Below are positions 1 through 5,587 of a DNA stretch of 5,612 nucleotides, one piece after another. The stretch lies in assembly GCA_030530045.1 (NCBI GenBank), contig JAUMVS010000041.1, positions 1 to 5,612 on the forward strand. The letters run 5' to 3'. This stretch comes from Phoenicibacter congonensis. GTDB taxonomy: Bacteria > Actinomycetota > Coriobacteriia > Coriobacteriales > Eggerthellaceae. The translations under genes were made by a program, and so were the position numbers. Numbering within the stretch: the first letter of the stretch is position 1; every line of letters begins with the position of its first letter. A model generated the notes under the pieces. That model worked only from the letters and a program-made list of their open reading frames with translations. It did not search any database and was not told the origin of the DNA.

Positions 1-55
1 GAGCAGGGGACTCTTAATCCCAAGGTCGAAGGTTCGAGTCCTTCATGGCGCACCA
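1..55 (+). tRNA. tRNA-Lys(CTT), 5' part cut off by window edge
   Basis: Only the 3' part is present, beginning at the D-stem 3' strand (GAGC, 1-4). The anticodon arm is 6-22, with the seven-base loop CTCTTAA at 11-17 and anticodon CTT at 13-15 (lysine, AAG codons). The T arm is complete: stem GAAGG 28-32, loop TTCGAGT 33-39, stem CCTTC 40-44. It is followed by the acceptor 3' strand 45-51, discriminator A52 and an encoded CCA (53-55). The outermost anticodon-stem pair (positions 27-43) is a G-A mismatch and the other four pair. The second tRNA begins 36 bases downstream with no convincing promoter between, so the two are probably one transcript. Confidence 0.93.
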
Positions 56-91
56 CTTCTTAAATCCCAGCATATTCAATCGTTTGTGATT

Positions 92-166
92 GGGCCTATA
101 GCTCAATGGCGGAGCAAGGGACTCATAATCCCGTGGTTGCAGGTTCGAGTCCTGCTGGGCCCACCA
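92..166 (+). tRNA. tRNA with CAT anticodon, probably tRNA-Ile2 (lysidine type)
   Basis: A complete 75-base cloverleaf. The acceptor GGGCCTA (92-98) pairs with TGGGCCC (156-162), including one T-G pair. The D stem is GCTC/GAGC (101-104/112-115), the anticodon loop CTCATAA (122-128) with CAT at 124-126, and the T stem GCAGG/CCTGC (139-143/151-155) around TTCGAGT. It ends in discriminator A163 and encoded CCA. CAT can be initiator Met, elongator Met or Ile2. The paired first base pair argues against a typical initiator. The C4-G69 and C5-G68 pairs match what E. coli TilS is known to favour in tRNA-Ile2, whereas elongator tRNA-Met differs there, so I infer Ile2, which reads AUA after C34 becomes lysidine. 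Elongator Met remains possible. The 27-43 pair is an A-G mismatch, as in the upstream tRNA. Confidence 0.9.
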
Positions 167-192
167 TTTTAGGCAGTGCATCGGGGGTTTTC

Positions 193-756
193 GTGACGCG
201 CGTATGGACGAAACAGCATGTGGCCGTTCTTGAGCAACTCAAATCTGATGGGCGCTATGTCGCAAAGCGAAAATTTGTGCAAAACGATCTCGACGGCGAC
301 GCCGAACTCATGGCGGTAGCCTACGACTATCTCGTGAAATTTCACCCTCATCTCGACTTGAAGCCAGCTGATGCAGAAGTTCCAGTGTGGCTTTCTTTTT
401 CGCTAGATGCAACCATGCAGGCAACACCAGAATGCGCAATTCTAGAACTTGAAATCCCAAGTGAGCTAATCACTGAAATTAACATCGCTAAGTGGGGAAA
501 GGTTCTAAATTATTCCTACATCCCTGCCGACGATGATGATTTAAAAGCACACCGCGAGAAAATGGCGCAATATCGAGTGGGCGACGCCGAGGCTGTTATG
601 TCGCGCTTTTACCCCGAGCTTCGCGCAGAAATAACCGACTCGTGGAAACGACTTTTTGATGACAACGTAAAGGTCGGAAACGACCTGGCATATGGACTAG
701 TTTGGGAGGTAAAACTCGAATGGCTACAGAGTGTTCAACAATCCGACTCTATTTAA
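193..756 (+). CDS. DUF3841 family protein, first of a tandem pair
   Basis: Encodes 187 aa from GTG at 193, with a G-rich ribosome-binding stretch (GGGGG, 183-187) five bases before it. An in-frame ATG at 106 lies inside the tRNA gene and the peptide from there is only translated tRNA, so it is not used. The next in-frame ATG would remove the conserved start (VWTKQ near residues 4-8). Recognisable family-like blocks are V-W-x-x-Q at the N terminus, PVWLSF near 64-69, ELEIP near 85-89, KWGKVLNYSYIP near 100-111, and a tryptophan-bearing SWKRLF near 150-155. From memory these fit DUF3841, whose function is unknown. There is no signal peptide or membrane segment, so it is probably cytosolic. It begins 26 bases after a tRNA, so it may share the tRNA transcript or be read from a promoter inside it. 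Its end overlaps the next, paralogous gene by 37 bases. Confidence 0.85.
   Translation: MTRVWTKQHVAVLEQLKSDGRYVAKRKFVQNDLDGDAELMAVAYDYLVKFHPHLDLKPADAEVPVWLSFSLDATMQATPECAILELEIPSELITEINIAKWGKVLNYSYIPADDDDLKAHREKMAQYRVGDAEAVMSRFYPELRAEITDSWKRLFDDNVKVGNDLAYGLVWEVKLEWLQSVQQSDSI
704..710 (+). promoter_or_regulatory. Ribosome-binding site deciding the ATG 720 start
   Basis: GGGAGGT lies inside the 3' end of the upstream DUF3841 gene, 9 bases before ATG 720. It supports that ATG over the TTG at 702 and implies that ribosomes finishing the first gene pass over the start of the second. Confidence 0.7.
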
Positions 757-1298
757 ATCAAACCGACGTTGTTTGGAACAAGCTCCAAGAAGACGGCATC
801 GTTTTTTCTAAAGCGGAATATGTTCGCAAGAAATATGCGGAAAGCGCCAATGTTTTCATGACGATTTATAACTGGTTTGCAGGCGCGGCACAACAGTATG
901 TTCCTCGCCCTGAAGGTGCCGAGCTGCCCTACTGGGCACAGCGTGAACTCGTGAATCTCGACACTTCTGGTTCAGGACACGTGTTTATCGTTGAGGTTCC
1001 GCTCGATGAAGTTGTGCTCTATGACTATCGCGACTGGACAAAAATTCTGCAGTTTAAATATCTTCCAAAAGATGAAGCCGACGAGAAGGCTTTCGAACGC
1101 GAGATGGAAATGCAAGGTGCCGATGAGTTTAAGGCGCTTTCAACTGCGTTTTACCCTGCGCTGAAATCGAAGATTATTAGTAGCTGGAATCGCGTCTTTA
1201 GACACAACGACGCCATCAAAGCAGGCACGTCAGACGTTAAAAACGTGGCGGCAGCTCTTTGGTGTATTAAAAAAGAATGGATTGTAGAGGAACTTTAG
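720..1298 (+). CDS. DUF3841 family protein, second of a tandem pair
   Basis: Encodes 192 aa from ATG at 720, preceded by a strong Shine-Dalgarno sequence GGGAGGT (704-710) at a spacing of 9 bases. A TTG at 702 is also open but lies upstream of and partly in that site. The protein is a diverged paralogue of the preceding one. Matching blocks in the same order are LNQ..V...L..DG (12-26), LPYWAQRE (69-76), FIVEVP (89-94), DWTKILQFKYLP (105-116), an acidic stretch, AFYPALKSKIISSWNRVF (143-160) and LWCIKKEW (180-187). Family assignment to DUF3841 is from memory and no biochemical role is known. The 37-base overlap with the upstream gene suggests translational coupling and a joint function, perhaps a heteromer. 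It ends one base before the stop of the convergent radical SAM gene, with no terminator seen between. Confidence 0.85.
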   Translation: MATECSTIRLYLNQTDVVWNKLQEDGIVFSKAEYVRKKYAESANVFMTIYNWFAGAAQQYVPRPEGAELPYWAQRELVNLDTSGSGHVFIVEVPLDEVVLYDYRDWTKILQFKYLPKDEADEKAFEREMEMQGADEFKALSTAFYPALKSKIISSWNRVFRHNDAIKAGTSDVKNVAAALWCIKKEWIVEEL

Positions 1299-1299
1299 G

Positions 1300-2178
1300 T
1301 TAGTCCCAAAGACTATACATTGGCTCTTCGTCTTTGTATTTATCTATCTCGGCGTCTAGGCGACGAATGAGTTTTTCTGAATCGGCAGGAAGCTCACCCA
1401 TAAATCTAGCCGGCGGAACCTCAAAAATCGCGTCGTATTTCACAGAAGTGCCGGGCGCAGGTTTCAGCGTTTGAATGAACGCTTTCACTTCCTCGAAGCG
1501 CTCAATTGCATCAGCTGGCTTGAAAAGACCTTTTTCGTAATCTTTGCCAAGCGCACTTTTTTTGTGTAGGAACATGTCAAAGTTGCACACGTGGCGAGGC
1601 TGATGTTCGTTGAAGAATTCTGCGAGTGCGATGCCATTTTCAACCCCGCGACCAGCGCCTGCAACACCGCTCATAACGTGCGCATCGAAAATCATTCCAA
1701 CGCTTTTCATGCGGTCGACTTGCTCGGCTGCCTCAGCTTGATTGTGGTCTTTAATCATGAATTCAAGCACGTCATCAAGGCCGCTCTCAATTCCGATGTA
1801 GAGATGGCGAATGCCTGCGTCGTAGAGCTGTTGCAGCTGCTCGTCGCTTTTTCGTGCGATGCTCGTGACCGTGGCATCCATGTTAATTTCGGTGCAATTA
1901 GGAAAGTTCGCTTTAATGCATTCGCAAATTTGCAACAGCTGTTCAGTCTTTAGGGAAAATGCGTTGCCATCTCCAAGAAAAACGCGCTCGGGGTTCCCAC
2001 CCTTTGCTGCTGTTTGTTCAATCTCACTTTTGACTTGCTCGAATGGAAGCACGCGGAATTTTAGATGGGTGAAGAGTCCACAAAACTTGCACTTGTTGTG
2101 AGTGCAACCAACCATGACCGGGAGCATGTAGGCTCCGCGCTCAAAAGGGCTTCTGCAAATTCTTCCTTCGTAATCCAT
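1300..2178 (-). CDS. Radical SAM protein, substrate unknown
   Basis: Encodes 292 aa. Three cysteines, C25, C30 and C33, in GCTHNKCKFC would hold the [4Fe-4S] cluster that cleaves S-adenosylmethionine. The spacing is CX4CX2C, not the classical CX3CX2C. From memory this is characteristic of one family of stand-alone COG1032-like radical SAM proteins of about 290 residues that share a GC(x)HNKCxFC signature. Further core motifs are FLGDGNAF (67-74), in the position of the SAM-binding glycine-rich strand, and GIESG (129-133). The C terminus (ELPADSEKLIRRLDAEID, 262-279) also looks typical of that family. There is no cobalamin-binding or SPASM domain. It reads toward the DUF3841 pair and lies downstream of pdxR on the same strand, behind its own promoter. 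The reaction cannot be told from sequence; any link to vitamin B6 is only by proximity. Confidence 0.9.
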   Translation of the reverse strand: MDYEGRICRSPFERGAYMLPVMVGCTHNKCKFCGLFTHLKFRVLPFEQVKSEIEQTAAKGGNPERVFLGDGNAFSLKTEQLLQICECIKANFPNCTEINMDATVTSIARKSDEQLQQLYDAGIRHLYIGIESGLDDVLEFMIKDHNQAEAAEQVDRMKSVGMIFDAHVMSGVAGAGRGVENGIALAEFFNEHQPRHVCNFDMFLHKKSALGKDYEKGLFKPADAIERFEEVKAFIQTLKPAPGTSVKYDAIFEVPPARFMGELPADSEKLIRRLDAEIDKYKDEEPMYSLWD

Positions 2179-2184
2179 GGCTGA

Positions 2185-2213
2185 ATTCTAAAGCCGCGCT
2201 GGGGTTTTGTCAA
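2185..2213 (-). promoter_or_regulatory. Sigma70-type promoter of the radical SAM gene, probably leaderless
   Basis: Reading the minus strand, a perfect TTGACA (2213-2208), a 17-base spacer and TAGAAT (2190-2185, five of six consensus bases) form a near-ideal housekeeping promoter. The -10 box ends six bases before the ATG at 2178, so the predicted first transcribed base is the A of the start codon. No Shine-Dalgarno sequence precedes this ATG. Both facts point to a leaderless mRNA. Confidence 0.75.
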
Positions 2214-2222
2214 CAAGCTTAC

Positions 2223-2234
2223 TAACTTAAGTTA
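2223..2234. repeat. 12-bp perfect palindrome upstream of the radical SAM promoter
   Basis: TAACTTAAGTTA is its own reverse complement. It is centred about 50 bases upstream of the predicted start of the radical SAM transcript and about 10 bases before its -35 box, a usual place for an operator. No regulator can be named, and a 12-bp palindrome in AT-rich spacer DNA may be chance. Confidence 0.35.
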
Positions 2235-2369
2235 CACTCTTTTGCTTATTCCTGCTTCTAAAATTCGCGATTAGCACGCCTGTTGATTTGGTTTTGCATC
2301 TACGATGTCAAAGAACTTTACTTCTATTTCCTTTGCTCTGGCGCCCATTTTAAAAGATCTGTATTTCGG

Positions 2370-3833
2370 TTATGCCTTCTTGTAGGCACTCGCAATTAGC
2401 TTTGCAGCTTTCAAAATTTCGTCTTCCTGCAAATTCAAATACTGCACTACAAACCTTGCTGTCGCTGTTGTGGTTTTGCCGCTGGGCTTGTGCTTTCTTG
2501 TTTCTTTTTCACTGGCTTGGTTTTTTGAATACCTCGAAATTGGCGTGATGTTTACGCCTTCTTTTTCAAAACTTTTCTTGAGCGTAACTGCTTCTTTAGC
2601 TGGGAATTCAAGAATAAAGTGCAAGCCTGCTTCTGCTCCAAAAATTGCAAATGAGTTTGCAGGCATCTCTTCTTTCAAAGCAGAAATTAGCGAGTCACGA
2701 ATTGCTTGAGCTCTGTTCTTCGTGCGGTTGATGTGGCGGTCAAACTCGCCTTTTTGCATAAACCTCGCAAGAGCTAATTGGTCAAGCGCTGGCACCGTGC
2801 AGCTGTAAAACGACATCTCCTGACGCCAGAGTTCCGCAAGCTCGTTGGGAAGAACGAGGTATGCGATGCGAAACGCGGCACCAAGGCTTTTTGTGAAAGT
2901 GTTTGCGTAAATCACCTGCCCCGTAGCGTCAATGCCTTGCAGCGTTGGAATCGGTCGCCCTTCAAGCCTGAATTCGCAGTCGTAGTCATCTTCAATGATC
3001 CAGCGGTCGGGCTCTTCCGTTGCCCAGCTCAAAAGTTCATGGCGCCTGCTGATGCTGGTCACAATGCCAGTGGGGAACTGGTGTGACGGCATGATGTGCA
3101 AAGTGCTCGCGTTTGATTTACGCACGTCGTCAATCGATATGCCTTGCTCGTCCATTCTTGCATATTCGACACTAAGCCCATTTTTCTCGTAGATCTTCGT
3201 GAGGCGATTGTAGCCTGGATCTTCAAGCGCAACTGTTCTGTCGCGCCCGAGCAGCTGGACTAGCAGGTTGTAGAGAGTTTGAGCGCCTGAACCAACGACA
3301 ATGTTTTCAGGACTTGCTTCAAGCCCTCGAGTCTTTGCGAGATGGTTGGAAATTTCTTCACGAAGAGCAAGTGCGCCAATCCCTTCGACTTCACCGATGA
3401 GTGTTTCGTCTGACTCAAGACTTAGCGTTTCACGAACGCATTTTGACCAAGAGGAAAGGGGAAACATGCTTGCTGGCATCTCTCCATTAGTTAAATCTAC
3501 TTTCCATTGTTGCTTGCTTTTGCCGACTTTGTTTTTGCTTGCAGTTTTGTTGGCTTTCGCGCGACCATTCTTTTTTGATGTCACTTGTGCGTAAACGTCA
3601 TTTGCAAAATAGCCCCTGCGTTCCTCAGCGCGAATGTAGCCTTCTGTTGCAAGTTGGCGGTAGGCATTCTCAACCGTAATTAGCCCCACACCCAGGTGTT
3701 TTGCAAGGCTTCTTTTTGACGGCAGTTTGTCGTCAGCTGCAATCGCGCCATTTTCAATGTCGCTTTTAATGCAGCGATAAATGTGTGTGTAGAGCGTCTC
3801 GTTTCCGCGATTGTTCATGTCGTATGTCAGCAT
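2370..3833 (-). CDS. pdxR: PdxR, MocR-type regulator of PLP synthesis
   Basis: Encodes 487 aa. Residues about 10-77 form a GntR winged helix (LPSKRSLAKHLGVG, then TVENAYRQLATEGYI and a G-Y wing). A lysine-rich linker (about 78-111) leads to a fold-type-I aminotransferase-like domain. Expected PLP-site residues are present: D282 and Y284 in EDDYDCEF, K315 in TFTKSLG as the Schiff-base lysine, R322, and R460 near the end. The first four match D279, Y281, K312 and R319 of GabR with a constant shift of three. Such proteins act as PLP sensors rather than enzymes. Divergent placement next to pdxST strongly supports PdxR, which in Corynebacterium, Listeria and Bacillus clausii controls pdxST. An unusual basic insertion lies at about 436-456. 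ATG 3833 was chosen; ATG 3818 is possible, and neither has a strong ribosome-binding site. No terminator is seen before the radical SAM gene. Confidence 0.93.
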   Translation of the reverse strand: MLTYDMNNRGNETLYTHIYRCIKSDIENGAIAADDKLPSKRSLAKHLGVGLITVENAYRQLATEGYIRAEERRGYFANDVYAQVTSKKNGRAKANKTASKNKVGKSKQQWKVDLTNGEMPASMFPLSSWSKCVRETLSLESDETLIGEVEGIGALALREEISNHLAKTRGLEASPENIVVGSGAQTLYNLLVQLLGRDRTVALEDPGYNRLTKIYEKNGLSVEYARMDEQGISIDDVRKSNASTLHIMPSHQFPTGIVTSISRRHELLSWATEEPDRWIIEDDYDCEFRLEGRPIPTLQGIDATGQVIYANTFTKSLGAAFRIAYLVLPNELAELWRQEMSFYSCTVPALDQLALARFMQKGEFDRHINRTKNRAQAIRDSLISALKEEMPANSFAIFGAEAGLHFILEFPAKEAVTLKKSFEKEGVNITPISRYSKNQASEKETRKHKPSGKTTTATARFVVQYLNLQEDEILKAAKLIASAYKKA

Positions 3834-3904
3834 TTGCGCTCGTTTCTCTTTCGCGAACTGGTCTTGTTGATTTGTGATTTCTGGTTCTATTCTGACACTG
3901 AAAT

Positions 3905-3913
3905 TTTATAGCA
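3905..3913 (-). promoter_or_regulatory. Candidate extended -10 promoter of pdxR
   Basis: On the minus strand TGCTATAAA gives an extended -10 (TG, one base, TATAAA), with predicted transcription start near 3898 and a leader of about 65 bases. The -35 at the usual distance is poor. An alternative pairs a perfect TTGACA (3957-3952) with TTTTAT (3933-3928) at 18 bases spacing. The two cannot be separated by eye. Confidence 0.45.
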
Positions 3914-3922
3914 AATTGATGC

Positions 3923-3951
3923 TTTTAATAAAACCAATCGAGCCTTAGCAT
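3923..3951 (+). promoter_or_regulatory. Weak candidate promoter of pdxST
   Basis: TTTTAA (3923-3928) and TAGCAT (3946-3951), 17 bases apart, are the best pair I find. They match the consensus in only three and four positions. The start would be near 3958, leaving a leader of about 29 bases with the ribosome-binding site AAAGGA (3976-3981) five bases before ATG 3987. A weak promoter would fit activation by PdxR bound upstream. Confidence 0.25.
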
Positions 3952-3986
3952 TGTCAAAGTTTTATTTTTGACCCGAAAGGAAAATC

Positions 3987-4883
3987 ATGGAAGAAAACGC
4001 AAACGAAACACAAGAAACACGGGCAGAGCTCAACCGTTCATTAGCTCAAATGTTAAAAGGTGGCGTCATTATGGACGTCACAACGCCAGAACAGGCCCAT
4101 GTTGCAGAAGAGGCTGGCGCATGCGCGGTCATGGCACTTGAGCGCATCCCAGCCGACATTCGCGCCGCTGGTGGCGTGTCTCGAATGAGCGACCCGAAGA
4201 TGATTAAAGGCATTCAGCAGGCTGTGTCGATTCCTGTCATGGCGAAGTGCCGCATCGGTCATTTCGTCGAGGCTCAAATTCTTGAAGCCATCGAGATTGA
4301 CTACGTTGATGAGTCGGAGGTTCTCTCACCGGCCGATGACGTTTATCACATCGATAAAACCAAGTTCGCAGTGCCTTTTGTTTGCGGTGCTCGCAACCTT
4401 GGTGAGGCTCTTCGCCGCATCGCTGAAGGTGCTTCCATGATTCGCACAAAGGGCGAGCCTGGCACAGGTGACGTTGTGCAAGCGGTTACTCACATGCGCT
4501 CTATGCAGGCAGAAATTCGCCGTGTAGCTTCAATGTCGGAAGACGAACTCTACGAAGCAGCTAAGCAGCTCGGCGTTCCATATTCGCTTCTTGTGCAGGT
4601 CCATGACGAAGGCAAGTTGCCAGTCGTAAACTTCGCTGCGGGCGGTGTTGCAACTCCAGCTGATGCAGCTCTCATGATGCAGCTTGGCGCAGAAGGCGTG
4701 TTTGTTGGCTCAGGAATCTTCAAGAGCGGCAACCCTGAAAAACGCGCAGCTGCAATCGTTAAAGCAGTTGCAAACTTCAACGATGCAAAACTCATTGCTG
4801 AGCTTTCGGAAGATCTTGGCGAAGCTATGGTTGGCATCAATGAAAGCGAAATCGAAATCCTCATGGCTGAGCGCGGCAAATAG
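3987..4883 (+). CDS. pdxS: PdxS (Pdx1), PLP synthase subunit
   Basis: Encodes 298 aa, close to the usual 290-300. PdxS is the synthase of the DXP-independent B6 pathway. It condenses ribose 5-phosphate, glyceraldehyde 3-phosphate and ammonia to pyridoxal 5'-phosphate in a (beta/alpha)8 barrel that assembles as a dodecamer. Near-invariant blocks are present: GGVIMD (25-30), MALERIPADIRAAGG (49-63), VMAKCRIGH (84-92), DESEVLSPAD (108-117), RTKGEPGTG (153-161) and VNFAAGGVATPADAALMMQ (214-232). The catalytic residues are D30, K87 and K155, each six positions after D24, K81 and K149 of Bacillus subtilis because of a longer hydrophilic N terminus. The start has a good ribosome-binding site. It is followed after 41 bases by pdxT, which supplies the ammonia, and is divergent from its presumed regulator pdxR. 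Confidence 0.98.
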   Translation: MEENANETQETRAELNRSLAQMLKGGVIMDVTTPEQAHVAEEAGACAVMALERIPADIRAAGGVSRMSDPKMIKGIQQAVSIPVMAKCRIGHFVEAQILEAIEIDYVDESEVLSPADDVYHIDKTKFAVPFVCGARNLGEALRRIAEGASMIRTKGEPGTGDVVQAVTHMRSMQAEIRRVASMSEDELYEAAKQLGVPYSLLVQVHDEGKLPVVNFAAGGVATPADAALMMQLGAEGVFVGSGIFKSGNPEKRAAAIVKAVANFNDAKLIAELSEDLGEAMVGINESEIEILMAERGK

Positions 4884-4924
4884 GCCATCTGAGTCTTAAA
4901 TAAAAAGAAAAGGAAGTTATTAAG

Positions 4925-5581
4925 GTGAGTAAACCTTTAATTGGAGTTTTAGCTGTTCAGGGCGCTTTTATTGAGCACGAGCACATTCTGAGTGCGCTTG
5001 GTGCCGAAGTGGTTGAGCTGCGTCAAGCAGCCGATGTTACAAACGATTTGGACGGAATTGTTCTTCCTGGGGGAGAGTCTTCCGTCCAAGGAAAGCTAGT
5101 TCGAGAACTGGGAATGTTTGAGCCACTGAGGGCTCTAATCAATCAAGACGTTCCCGTGCTTGCAACTTGTGCCGGCATGATTTTGCTTGCATCAGAAGTA
5201 ACGCAAGGCATCGGCTCAGGTGCAAATTCTTCGACAGGGAACGCAACTGACAATTCGTCATTTGACGCAGAACCAGCCGCAAATGACCCGGCAGCTCCAC
5301 CATATTTTGCAACAATTCCAATGTCAGTTAAGCGTAATGCCTACGGCCGGCAGCTTGGCAGCTTTGCAACAGCAGGCAACTTTGGTGACTTTGAAAACGT
5401 ACAAATGACATTCATCCGTGGCCCCTATGTCGAAAGCGTTGGCGATGATGTTCAAGTTCTCGCGACGGTAAACGACAACATCGTGGCTGTTCGCTACAAA
5501 AACCAGCTCGCGATGTCATTTCATCCCGAACTCAACAGCGACACTCGCATTCATGAGATGTTCTTAAGCTTTGTAAATTAG
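4925..5581 (+). CDS. pdxT: PdxT (Pdx2), PLP synthase glutaminase subunit
   Basis: Encodes 218 aa from GTG 4925, with AGGA (4911-4914) ten bases upstream. PdxT is a class I glutaminase that docks on PdxS and channels ammonia from glutamine into PLP synthesis. The start IGVLAVQGA (6-14), PGGES (48-52), nucleophile C82 in TCAGM, RNAYGRQ (137-143) and the H200-P-E202 pair of the Cys-His-Glu triad are all intact, so it should be active. The family is usually about 185-200 aa. Between the CAG elbow and the RN motif this protein has 52 residues, where B. subtilis PdxT, as I recall it, has 24. The surplus (within about 92-126) is rich in N, S, A, D and G, lacks K and R, and looks disordered. It is co-transcribed with pdxS. 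Confidence 0.97.
   Translation: MSKPLIGVLAVQGAFIEHEHILSALGAEVVELRQAADVTNDLDGIVLPGGESSVQGKLVRELGMFEPLRALINQDVPVLATCAGMILLASEVTQGIGSGANSSTGNATDNSSFDAEPAANDPAAPPYFATIPMSVKRNAYGRQLGSFATAGNFGDFENVQMTFIRGPYVESVGDDVQVLATVNDNIVAVRYKNQLAMSFHPELNSDTRIHEMFLSFVN
5257..5287. repeat. 8-bp inverted repeat inside the pdxT insertion
   Basis: GTCATTTG (5257-5264) and CAAATGAC (5280-5287) are perfect inverted arms around a 15-base spacer. They lie within the DNA that encodes the extra low-complexity segment of PdxT. This may be a trace of how the segment arose, or chance. Confidence 0.4.
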
Positions 5582-5587
5582 AAAAGA

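Larger units (their letters stand above)
3834..3986. promoter_or_regulatory. pdxR-pdxS divergent control region with PdxR-like half-sites
   Basis: This 153-bp spacer must hold the promoters of both pdxR and pdxST. TGGTTCTA (3882-3889) matches the last eight positions of the C. glutamicum PdxR motif as I remember it, AAAGTGGW(-/T)CTA. TGGTCTT (3859-3865) matches its shorter form in six of seven positions, 23 bases upstream on the same strand. A third, inverted copy TGGTTTTA (minus strand, 3936-3929) differs from the first by one base. No known PLP riboswitch or attenuator-like hairpin is visible. Repression of pdxR and PLP-dependent control of pdxST by PdxR is the expected arrangement, inferred from the family. 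Confidence 0.5.

Noticed and set aside
106..192. An in-frame ATG at 106 extends the first DUF3841 gene upstream
   Set aside because: The extension is the translated sequence of the tRNA gene and its tail. Homology to the paralogue begins only after GTG 193.
1301..1315. Small hairpin TAGTC/GACTA at the convergent gene junction as a terminator
   Set aside because: Only five base pairs, low in GC and without a T-run on either side.
1591..1953. A 120-residue open frame on the + strand inside the radical SAM gene
   Set aside because: It lies wholly opposite a well-supported gene, is cysteine-rich with no recognisable motif and lacks a clear ribosome-binding site. It is a shadow frame.
3301..3594. 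A 97-residue + strand open frame opposite pdxR, ending in a hydrophobic stretch
   Set aside because: The hydrophobic stretch mirrors the complement of the lysine-rich PdxR linker, and there is no independent sign of a gene.
3834..3986. A riboswitch in the leader of pdxS
   Set aside because: No extended pairing is visible, the inferred leader is short, and PLP control by PdxR already explains the arrangement.
4863..4888. Inverted ATGGC/GCCAT around the pdxS stop as an attenuator or processing site
   Set aside because: Five-base arms are too short to stand out, and no T-run follows.
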